From assembly GCA_910583845.1 (NCBI GenBank), contig CAJUAB010000012.1:1-64000 (forward strand): DNA of 64,000 nt, in the 5' to 3' direction. Made by a program: the position numbers and the translations under genes. This document shows positions 35,570 through 42,669 of this stretch, piece by piece. A model generated the notes under the pieces. It was not told the origin of the DNA. It did no database searches and worked only from the letters and a program-made list of their open reading frames with translations. This stretch comes from an uncultured Acetatifactor sp. (GTDB lineage Bacteria; Bacillota; Clostridia; Lachnospirales; Lachnospiraceae). Within the stretch, counting starts at the first letter, position 1; each line of letters opens with the position of its first letter.

Positions 35570-37378
35570 TTATTCGTCCCACAGTGGAATGTACATTTGC
35601 TGTTTCAAAATCTCTCTCGGCAAAAAAGGGGCCAGATCCTCCAGCGGGGCGGATACCATGGAGCCGTCCTCCATACGTCTGCTGGCCGCCTTGGGCTCAA
35701 AATTTTGCCGGGCATCCACCATGACCTCGCAGACCACAGGGCCCTCCATGGCCAGCACATCCTGTATTTTGCAGAGCCGGGCGTTACTGCCGATCCGCAT
35801 ATACGGATACCCGTAGGCTCCTGCCAGCTTCTCCAGGTCCGGAAAACTCAGGTCTCCGCTGTCCGAGCCGATTCCCACCAGGGGTTCCCCGAAGAAATTC
35901 TTCTGGGTCTGCCGGATGGAATGATATCCTCCGTTGTTGATGACGAACAACTTGACGGGCATCCGGTGATGGATAATCGTCTGTAATTCCTGTAGATTCA
36001 TCTGCAGGCTCCCGTCCCCGCTGATACAGATAATCTCATGTCCCCCGGAAGCAACACAGGCCCCGATGGCGGCAGGCAGATCATAGCCCATGGATGCCAC
36101 CGCGGAATTGATGATAAATCTCTGCCCCTTTTTGATCACATAGGCATGGCTTCCCACCACACAGGCCGAGCCATTGCCCACCACCGTAATGTCCCCTTCC
36201 GCCAGACTGCTGCTCAGCGCATGGATAAAAGCGTAGACATTGGCAGGCTCTGCCTGCTCATAATGCTCTCTGCGCACCACGGGAAATTCCTTTCTCCAGC
36301 TCCGGCATCGGGCGTTCCACTCCCGCCCGGCAGACATCGCCTCCCCGGGAAGAGCCCTGTCCAGCGCCTCCAGCAGGTCCCGGGCGTCCGCCCATACCGG
36401 ATAGTCTATATGAAGATCCGGCTTCTTAAGCTCTTCCTGATCCACATCCTCCACTATGGTATAGGCAGCTCTGGCCCAGGACTGATAATTATATCCCACC
36501 TGACGAATACTGAGCCTGCTGCCAATGGACAGCAGCAGATCACAGTTCTGTACCGCCCAGTTGCCGGGGCGGTCTCCCATAATCCCGGCCCGGCCTGCAT
36601 ACAGGGGATGATCGTCCTCCATAAGATCGATGCTGTTCCACCCTGTCACCACGGGAATCCCGAGTTTCTCCACCACCCTCCGGAACACCTCCGCCGCTCC
36701 CGCGATGCGGATGCCGTTGCCCGCATTCAGTACCGGGCGGCTGGAATTTCGCAATTTCTCCAGAATAAACCGCACCTGCTCTTCCATCACCTTGGGAACT
36801 TCCTCCGGATCTTCCCCTGGATCATAGCCCTCCATATCATCCGTGTCCACCCAGGCCCCCTGTACATTCAACGGAATATCCAGCCAGCAGGGGCCGGGTC
36901 TGCCCGACTGTGCCAGAGCAATCGCTTTTTCCAGGCAGTAACGGGCCCTTGTGGGATCTGTGACCATCTCCGCGTACTTGGTCATACATCCCACGGCCCG
37001 GGTAATATCAAATTCCTGGTCCCCCATGGCCCGTATTCGCAGTCCTGTGCTTCTGGCAGTCGTGTCATAACGCACCTGCCCCGACAGAATCAGCATGGGA
37101 ATCGAGTCCAGCCAGCCACCCAGCACGCCGGTGATGGCATTGGTGCCCCCGGGACCGGTGGTGACGCAGACCGCCGCCATCCGGTTATGAATTCTGGCAT
37201 AGCTTTCCGCCGCCATGGCACATGCCTGTTCATGATGATTGTAGATACATTGCAGGGAGGGATGATGACCAAGACCGTCATTAAGATACATGGCTCCCCC
37301 GCCTGTAACGGAGAAGACATGGCGTATGCCATGCCTTGCCAACAATTCCGCTATATAATCCGCTATTCTTATTTTCAT
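35570..37378 (-). CDS. Thiamine-diphosphate enzyme, acetolactate-synthase-like (YerE candidate)
   Basis: A 602-residue protein with the acetohydroxyacid-synthase layout: an N-terminal PYR domain with the cofactor-activating glutamate in YNHHEQACAMAAE near residue 50, a central domain, and a C-terminal PP domain with GDGSLQMN...INNGGYHS near 453, the thiamine-diphosphate motif. It sits between RfbH and RfbG. In Yersinia pseudotuberculosis, YerE, a member of this superfamily, attaches a pyruvate-derived two-carbon unit to CDP-4-keto-3,6-dideoxyglucose to make yersiniose. The gene order here makes the same reaction the best hypothesis; a plain acetolactate synthase would be out of place. Confidence 0.85.
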   Translation of the reverse strand: MKIRIADYIAELLARHGIRHVFSVTGGGAMYLNDGLGHHPSLQCIYNHHEQACAMAAESYARIHNRMAAVCVTTGPGGTNAITGVLGGWLDSIPMLILSGQVRYDTTARSTGLRIRAMGDQEFDITRAVGCMTKYAEMVTDPTRARYCLEKAIALAQSGRPGPCWLDIPLNVQGAWVDTDDMEGYDPGEDPEEVPKVMEEQVRFILEKLRNSSRPVLNAGNGIRIAGAAEVFRRVVEKLGIPVVTGWNSIDLMEDDHPLYAGRAGIMGDRPGNWAVQNCDLLLSIGSRLSIRQVGYNYQSWARAAYTIVEDVDQEELKKPDLHIDYPVWADARDLLEALDRALPGEAMSAGREWNARCRSWRKEFPVVRREHYEQAEPANVYAFIHALSSSLAEGDITVVGNGSACVVGSHAYVIKKGQRFIINSAVASMGYDLPAAIGACVASGGHEIICISGDGSLQMNLQELQTIIHHRMPVKLFVINNGGYHSIRQTQKNFFGEPLVGIGSDSGDLSFPDLEKLAGAYGYPYMRIGSNARLCKIQDVLAMEGPVVCEVMVDARQNFEPKAASRRMEDGSMVSAPLEDLAPFLPREILKQQMYIPLWDE

Positions 37379-37399
37379 TGTGTACCTCGCGCCGCCGGT

Positions 37400-38743
37400 T
37401 CAGGCTTTTTCCGCTCCCTCTCTTATAACTTTTCCCATATAGGCAATCTGCTCCCCCGTCATACCGGGATAAACTCCCACCCAGAAGGAATCTCTCATGA
37501 TCCGGTCCGTTCTCTCCAGCGTTCCCACTACCCGATATCCCTCGCCCTTTTGGCGCATCTCATCGAAACAGGGGTGTCGGGTCAGGTTACCGGCAAACAA
37601 CATCCGGGTCTGTATACCCTTACTTTCAATATAGGGAACCAGCTTCTCTCTGTCCACGCCCTCCCGGCAGGTGAGCAGAAAACCAAACCAGCTGGGAATC
37701 GAGTTTTCCGTGGCCCTGGGCAGAATCAATCTGTCCGATACGGGCTCCAGTTCCCGGTACAGCATATCAAAGTTCTCACGTCTTCTGGCCACAAAATCCG
37801 GCAGCTTCTTAAGCTGCGCAACGCCGATGGCCGCCTGTAGATCCGTGGCTTTCAAATTGTAGCCGAAATGAGAATACACATACTTATGGTCATAGCCATG
37901 GGGCAATTCACCGTATTGCCCGCTGAACCGTCGGCCGCACACGCCGTCCCTGCCGGAGGGGCACACACAGTCTCTGCCCCAGTCCCGCAGAGAACGGATA
38001 ATCTTGTGGAGTAACGGATTGTCTGTGTAGACAGCGCCTCCCTCCCCCATGGTCATGTGATGGGGCGGATAGAAGCTGGAAGTGCCAATATCCCCAATGG
38101 TTCCCGTATAACGTTCCTCATCCCCCAGCCTGTACCTGCTCCCCAGCGCGTCACAATTGTCCTCAATCAGCCACAGTCCATGTCTCTCGCAGAAATCCCT
38201 GACCTGCCCGAGAGGAAAGGGATTTCCCAGCGTATGGGCCAGCATCACCGCCTTTGTTCTCGAAGAGCAGGCCTCCTCCAGCATGGCCGGATCGATATTG
38301 TACTCCGGAATAGTGACATCCACAAACACCGGCACCGCCCCGTATTGGATCATGGGAGTCACCGTTGTGGGAAATCCCGCCGCCACAGTGATAACCTCGT
38401 CTCCCCTGCGCACCCGGCGTTCTCCCAGAAGCGGGGAAGTGAGCGCCATGAACGCCAGCAGATTAGCCGAGGAACCGGAATTGACAAGTGAGCAGAACCG
38501 CGTGCCCAGACAGGCAGCAAATTCCCCCTCAAATTGTTGCGTATATCGTCCGGCCGTGAGCCAGAATTCCAACGCGCTGTCCACCAGGTTGCGCATCTCC
38601 TCCCCGTCATAAACCCGGGAGGCATAGGGAATCCGCTGCCCCTCCACATAAGGGCCGGTGTTTTTATGATATTTCTCATAATATTCCTGCACCGCCTGCA
38701 GAATTTCTTCTCTTGCCTGTTCCTCCGTACTGCCCTCAAACAT
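37400..38743 (-). CDS. rfbH: CDP-4-keto-6-deoxyglucose-3-dehydrase (E1)
   Basis: A 447-residue member of the DegT/aminotransferase fold with the dehydrase hallmarks. The lysine that normally binds PLP is replaced by histidine in SFYPPHHMTMGEGG, and the iron-sulfur cysteines appear as DCVCPSGRDGVC (C-x-C-x7-C) with an earlier cysteine in NCDALGS. It uses PMP and a [2Fe-2S] cluster to remove the C3 hydroxyl. The reductase partner usually encoded nearby (RfbI/DdhD/AscD) is not seen in this window, so reduction may rely on a protein encoded elsewhere. Confidence 0.93.
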   Translation of the reverse strand: MFEGSTEEQAREEILQAVQEYYEKYHKNTGPYVEGQRIPYASRVYDGEEMRNLVDSALEFWLTAGRYTQQFEGEFAACLGTRFCSLVNSGSSANLLAFMALTSPLLGERRVRRGDEVITVAAGFPTTVTPMIQYGAVPVFVDVTIPEYNIDPAMLEEACSSRTKAVMLAHTLGNPFPLGQVRDFCERHGLWLIEDNCDALGSRYRLGDEERYTGTIGDIGTSSFYPPHHMTMGEGGAVYTDNPLLHKIIRSLRDWGRDCVCPSGRDGVCGRRFSGQYGELPHGYDHKYVYSHFGYNLKATDLQAAIGVAQLKKLPDFVARRRENFDMLYRELEPVSDRLILPRATENSIPSWFGFLLTCREGVDREKLVPYIESKGIQTRMLFAGNLTRHPCFDEMRQKGEGYRVVGTLERTDRIMRDSFWVGVYPGMTGEQIAYMGKVIREGAEKA

Positions 38744-38787
38744 TCTCCGGTCCTTCTCCTTCTTTCATTTATAATTTCGCTTTATGA

Positions 38788-39567
38788 TCAATCCTGCCAT
38801 ACCTTCCAGGGAGCCTGTCCCGATGCCCACAACGCGTTGAGCATATCCATCTCCCGCTTTGTATCCATGCACTGCCAGTATCCGTCATGACGGTAAGCGG
38901 CAACTTGTCCCTCTCTGGCAAGTTTCTCCAGAGGTGTCTTCTCAAATACAGTGGAATCGCCCTCTATATAATCGAATATTGCCGGTTCCAGCACCATGTA
39001 ACCCACATTGATACGATTGCTGTCCTTTCGCTTTTTCTCCCGGAAGGAGGAAATCGTATCATCTCCCGCTATATCCAGCACGCCAAATCTCTGCTCCAGA
39101 GACACTGCCGTCAATGTGGCAATCCTGCCGTGGTCCCGGTGGAACGCCAGCAGTTTATTCATATCCAGATCGGCCACCCCGTCTCCGTAGGTCATCATAA
39201 ATGTCTCGTCACCGATATACCGCCGCACTCGCTTGATGCGCCCTCCGGTCATCGTATTGAGCCCTGTGTCCACCAGCGTGACTTTCCATGGCTCGGATAC
39301 ATTATTGTGAACTGTCATCTTATTTTCCCTGGAAAAATCAAAGGTCACATCGCTGTTGTGCAGATAATAGTCTGCGAACCACTCCTTGATCACATGCTGC
39401 TTATAGCCGCAGCAGATGATAAACTCATAAAAGCCATAGTGGGAATACTCCTTCATAATATGCCACAAGATAGGCTTCTCCCCGATCTCAATCATGGGCT
39501 TGGGCTTCAGATGGCTTTCCTCGCTGATTCGGGTTCCGTATCCGCCGGCCAAGATCACTACTTTCAT
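38788..39567 (-). CDS. rfbF: Glucose-1-phosphate cytidylyltransferase
   Basis: A 259-residue nucleotidyltransferase: VVILAGGYGTRISEESH at the start, KPKPMIEIGEKPILWHI, and MTYGDGVADLDM. This is the signature of RfbF/DdhA, which makes CDP-glucose from CTP and glucose-1-phosphate. The ATG at 39567 is chosen because the family starts MKVVILAGG and GGGGG lies 6-7 bases upstream; the longer frame to 39690 overlaps the preceding gene deeply. First committed step of the CDP-sugar branch. Confidence 0.93.
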   Translation of the reverse strand: MKVVILAGGYGTRISEESHLKPKPMIEIGEKPILWHIMKEYSHYGFYEFIICCGYKQHVIKEWFADYYLHNSDVTFDFSRENKMTVHNNVSEPWKVTLVDTGLNTMTGGRIKRVRRYIGDETFMMTYGDGVADLDMNKLLAFHRDHGRIATLTAVSLEQRFGVLDIAGDDTISSFREKKRKDSNRINVGYMVLEPAIFDYIEGDSTVFEKTPLEKLAREGQVAAYRHDGYWQCMDTKREMDMLNALWASGQAPWKVWQD

Positions 39568-39568
39568 A

Positions 39569-41311
39569 TTATACCCCCGCTCCGGTTTTTCTGGCCATGA
39601 ACCGCCAGAAAAACGTTTCCAGACTGCCCGCGAAATTAGCTGCGTTAAAGATTCTCTCTTCCTCAATATACTCCATCGTGTAATCCTCATAGCTGTTTAC
39701 CAGCGCGCGTTTGATCTCATGCATTGGTGATACCGCGCCAATAACCAGACATATCATCAGGACAATAATACGGAGATTCAGCCGCCTTTTCCCCAGCGCG
39801 TCAATACACCAGAGCATCACCACAAACAGACCGGGGATGGATGCGCGCATACAGAAATCGTTGGAGCTGCCTATCGTAATAAAGGGAATAGCGATCAGGC
39901 TCACTGCAACCACATGAAACAGGCCCTTGTCCTCCACATCCCTGAACAACAGACATAAATAGATCCCGGCCTCAATGAACAGAAAGACTGCCGTATACGC
40001 CAGGCGGTATACATCGTTTCCGCTGGTCCTGTCCCCACCCAGGTACTTGAAAAAAAGATTGATCAGGACAAGCGCGGCGACCACATACAGCACATTCCGT
40101 ATAATATATCCTTTTCCCCACTTGGCCGCCCATATGATCAGTGTTCCCACCAGGACCGCCGCGGCAAAGGCAATCAGCAGAAGCAGCCACGGCAGCCATA
40201 CCGCCGGATTCGCTGCCCGCGAGGAAACCCGATCCGCGCTGGCGACAGAGACCAGCGTAAAGCTGTCGTTGCCCATCAAGTATAAAAAGGAGACGATCAG
40301 CACCGTTCCCCCGCCAGCCAGATTCTGGAAACTGCCCATGCCCCGTGCCACCATTTTCCAGCCCTGTCCGACACTTTCCGGTGTGTACCACGCAAAGCGC
40401 CTGTACATATAATAAATCATAATCGGAACCAATCCGATCAGCGGAAGAGTGGATGTGATGGCCAGCATCGCGCTCACCCAGATCATATTTCCGGGGACCT
40501 CATCCAGAAACAAAAGCATCATGACCAGCCATACGGGAATCGCCTGGTTAAAGACCCAATATAGCTGAGCTGTATTGGAAGTATATTGTAACTTGTACGG
40601 AAACTCGGCCGCCCACCATTCCAGATGTTCCTTCCCCCAGACAGAAATCATCTCCTCCGTAAAAATATGGGAGCCGATAATATCGAGACCGCTGAAAAAA
40701 ATCAGAATCAAAAGCGGCCACAATACAATCTTTCTCCTCCATATACAAACCAGCGCATAGATCAGTAATATCCCCAGCAGAACCCAGACAAAAAGGGCGG
40801 CATATGCCATATCCAGATCGCCCAGCTTCCCGATCAGAGCTGCCGGCAGCCAGGACCCCACATAATAGACAAATCCCCTCGTCTCCGCGGCAGGAGGCCA
40901 CTCATAGTCGACCAGTATCCGGAACATACTGTTTCTTGTCGCGTGATCCGTATTCTGCCAGGCGTATCCTCCTACTCCGGACAGAGCCACCCAGGCAAAA
41001 ACCACCACCGCAATCACTGCAATCTTCCATTTTTCAGCCGGTGAAAGTCTCCACGCCAGCTCAATATAGTTCTCTCTCCCGCGGTAGCACAGAACCAGCG
41101 ACCAGACACATATTCCCGCAATTGGAATGCCGATCAGGAGCCGACACCATCCCAGCAAAAATATAATCATCGGAAGCGCCAGATAGATATAGGCCATAAG
41201 CACCACCGCTCTGTGTATACCCGTATGAGAGGTCTCTTCCGCTCTGTTTTTTCTGTATAACTTTACCCTTCTGTTTGCCACTTTCCTTATATCTCCGGTT
41301 TTCATTGTCAT
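39569..41311 (-). CDS. Polytopic membrane protein, first gene of the switchable leftward operon
   Basis: A 580-residue protein with about twelve hydrophobic segments. A luminal-type loop after the third helix contains YAWQNTDHATRN and VDYEWPPAAE, similar in style to GT-C enzymes, but I do not recognise the family. The start is uncertain (41311 or 41305); only a weak GGCGGAAA is found upstream. It ends one base before the RfbF start. It is separated from the promoter at 41550-41579 by a leader of about 230 nt that contains two perfect palindromes (TCTCCCGCGGGAGA at 41333-41346 and GGACGCGTCC at 41350-41359). Confidence 0.7.
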   Translation of the reverse strand: MTMKTGDIRKVANRRVKLYRKNRAEETSHTGIHRAVVLMAYIYLALPMIIFLLGWCRLLIGIPIAGICVWSLVLCYRGRENYIELAWRLSPAEKWKIAVIAVVVFAWVALSGVGGYAWQNTDHATRNSMFRILVDYEWPPAAETRGFVYYVGSWLPAALIGKLGDLDMAYAALFVWVLLGILLIYALVCIWRRKIVLWPLLILIFFSGLDIIGSHIFTEEMISVWGKEHLEWWAAEFPYKLQYTSNTAQLYWVFNQAIPVWLVMMLLFLDEVPGNMIWVSAMLAITSTLPLIGLVPIMIYYMYRRFAWYTPESVGQGWKMVARGMGSFQNLAGGGTVLIVSFLYLMGNDSFTLVSVASADRVSSRAANPAVWLPWLLLLIAFAAAVLVGTLIIWAAKWGKGYIIRNVLYVVAALVLINLFFKYLGGDRTSGNDVYRLAYTAVFLFIEAGIYLCLLFRDVEDKGLFHVVAVSLIAIPFITIGSSNDFCMRASIPGLFVVMLWCIDALGKRRLNLRIIVLMICLVIGAVSPMHEIKRALVNSYEDYTMEYIEEERIFNAANFAGSLETFFWRFMARKTGAGV

Positions 41312-41430
41312 TCGCTTTTTTATTTCCGCCTCTCTCCCGCGGGAGAAGCGGACGCGTCCCCGACAAACTCAGGCGGACCACTCATGTTTCCTGACGCATA
41401 TTATTACCAGATTCCACATATTATAAGGTA

Positions 41431-41460
41431 GTATAACATAGTTTGGCACATATTTCCAAT
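41431..41460 (-). promoter_or_regulatory. Possible secondary promoter outside the invertible segment
   Basis: Minus strand TTGGAA (41460-41455), 18-bp spacer, TATACT (41436-41431). It would read left into the membrane-protein gene and, if active, would give the leftward operon a basal level in either orientation of the switch. Confidence 0.4.
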
Positions 41461-41515
41461 ATTAATTCGAAATCTTTTGGGGGTGTATGCACGAACACGG
41501 CCGTTTTACGCAGTT

Positions 41516-41540
41516 CCTTATATAAGATAAATAAGGATTG
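41516..41540 (+). repeat. Left inverted repeat of the putative invertible segment
   Basis: Twenty-five bases from CCTTATATAA to AAGGATTG that match the reverse complement of 42623-42647 at 23 of 25 positions. It is built like a tyrosine-recombinase crossover site: half-sites TCCTTA and TAAGGA around an 11-nt asymmetric core containing AAGATAAA. Confidence 0.85.
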
Positions 41541-41549
41541 AACTTTTAC

Positions 41550-41579
41550 AGTATAGAACAGGCATGACACACAAGTCAA
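41550..41579 (-). promoter_or_regulatory. Outward promoter inside the invertible segment
   Basis: Minus strand TTGACT (41579-41574), 18-bp spacer, TATACT (41555-41550). Transcription would start near 41543, at the inner edge of the left inverted repeat, and run left across it. Confidence 0.8.
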
Positions 41580-41633
41580 CCCTTTTTGACAAATTTTCTC
41601 TGTTTTTTACATGTTTACTATTCTTCATGTGTA

Positions 41634-42563
41634 TTAATTCCAACAAACCGCTTCGACACATTTCCTCTTATCAGACATCTGCGGGTGTACATACATATTC
41701 AGTGTCGTATTGACCGTACTGTGCCCCAGAAGTTCGCTCACAACCTTACAGTCCGCCCCGCTTTCGATACAGCGCGTGGCAAAGGCATGCCGGAGGCTGT
41801 GGAAATTGATATGCGGAATACCATGTGTGTTCAGAAAGCACTCATAGTGCTTTCTGAAAGTCCTGGGTTCCATGTACCGCTCCGAATTGCTCAGGATGTA
41901 GTGATGAGGCTTCCGACCGGCAATCTTCATGGCCAGCGCGCAGATTTTGTCGGAGAGCGGTATGTCGCGGACGGAAGTCTCTGTTTTGGGCGAAGTAATC
42001 GCAATATGGGATTTGGGACTGGCATCTCTCCGGTAGATGCGCTGCATGGTTTTGGTCACATGCAGGATCTGCTCCCCCAGGTCCAGATCAGACCAGGTCA
42101 GGGCACACAATTCCCCGATTCTGAGCCCGCTGTTGACACACAGCAGGATTCCGAAGGTCTCCGGGGTGACTGCGGATAACAGAGCATCAATCAGTTGAAG
42201 CTGTTCTTCATCGCCCAGTATTCTCCGGGCGCGCCGCGCCCGGCTCTGCGGGGCATAGTGAATAACCGCCTGCATAGGCCCCGCGTACCCTTTTTTCATG
42301 GCATAGGTCATAATCTGTTTTGTCAGAGCCACCAGATTCTGGACCGTGCTCTTTTTCAGCGTCCGCCCGTCTCCATTTTCCCCGCATTGCCATTCCAGTA
42401 CGGCATTCTGAAGCCTATCCGCTCCGATATCCGAAACCTCCTCCTGCCCCATGCATGGACAGAGATAATTCTCGATCTCATATAAATAGAGCGCATATGT
42501 TGATTCTTTTATAAAGTCTCTCTTTTGTGTGATCCATTCCTCAGCCAGATTTTTAAATAACAT
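41634..42563 (-). CDS. Tyrosine recombinase (phage-integrase family), probable DNA invertase
   Basis: A 309-residue recombinase. An N-terminal SAM-like DNA-binding part (residues 1-100, ESTYALYLYEIENYL) is followed by the catalytic domain with the arginine in NSGLRIGELCAL, HSLRHAFATRCIESG, LGHSTVNTTLNMY with the nucleophile tyrosine. All catalytic residues are present. AAGGAGGAG lies 6 bases before the ATG. It lies alone between two divergent polysaccharide operons and within inverted repeats, with no other phage or transposon genes, so site-specific inversion is a better fit than mobile-element integration. Confidence 0.9.
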   Translation of the reverse strand: MLFKNLAEEWITQKRDFIKESTYALYLYEIENYLCPCMGQEEVSDIGADRLQNAVLEWQCGENGDGRTLKKSTVQNLVALTKQIMTYAMKKGYAGPMQAVIHYAPQSRARRARRILGDEEQLQLIDALLSAVTPETFGILLCVNSGLRIGELCALTWSDLDLGEQILHVTKTMQRIYRRDASPKSHIAITSPKTETSVRDIPLSDKICALAMKIAGRKPHHYILSNSERYMEPRTFRKHYECFLNTHGIPHINFHSLRHAFATRCIESGADCKVVSELLGHSTVNTTLNMYVHPQMSDKRKCVEAVCWN

Positions 42564-42590
42564 GATTTCTCCTCCTTGTTTTGGTCTTTT

Positions 42591-42618
42591 ATTCTATTTT
42601 CCATTACATGCACAGCAA
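42591..42618 (-). promoter_or_regulatory. Candidate recombinase promoter
   Basis: Minus strand TTGCTG (42618-42613), 16-bp spacer, TAGAAT (42596-42591), between the right inverted repeat and the recombinase ribosome site. It is weak and lies inside the segment, so recombinase expression would not depend on orientation. Confidence 0.45.
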
Positions 42619-42622
42619 ATGG

Positions 42623-42647
42623 CAATCCTTATTTATCTTAATTAAGG
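42623..42647 (-). repeat. Right inverted repeat of the putative invertible segment
   Basis: Inverse copy of 41516-41540 with two mismatches. It carries perfect 7-bp half-sites ATCCTTA (42625-42631) and TAAGGAT (42643-42649). Only 22 bp separate it from the start codon at 42670. Confidence 0.85.
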
Positions 42648-42669
42648 ATCACGAAAGGAACCATACAAT

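Larger units (their letters stand above)
41516..42647. other. Putative invertible DNA segment (recombinase gene plus outward promoter)
   Basis: A 1,132-bp segment bounded by 25-bp inverted repeats that differ at two positions. Inside are the recombinase gene (41634-42563), its own weak promoter, and at the left end a strong promoter (41550-41579) firing outward to the left. The asymmetric cores of the two repeats point in opposite directions, which predicts inversion rather than deletion. In the present orientation the promoter serves the 41.3-27.9 kb operon; inverted, it would lie about 60 bp before the gene at 42670. The arrangement parallels the Hin segment of Salmonella, with a tyrosine instead of a serine recombinase. 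Confidence 0.8.

Noticed and set aside
36038..37840. A 600-codon rightward open frame opposite the ThDP enzyme and RfbH
   Set aside because: Antisense shadow; the minus-strand proteins carry complete catalytic motifs and ribosome sites, while the translated plus frame has no recognisable domain.
41634..42563. Recombinase as part of a prophage, integrative element or transposon
   Set aside because: No phage, conjugation or excisionase genes and no tRNA attachment site are nearby, and it lies exactly between inverted repeats with a promoter.
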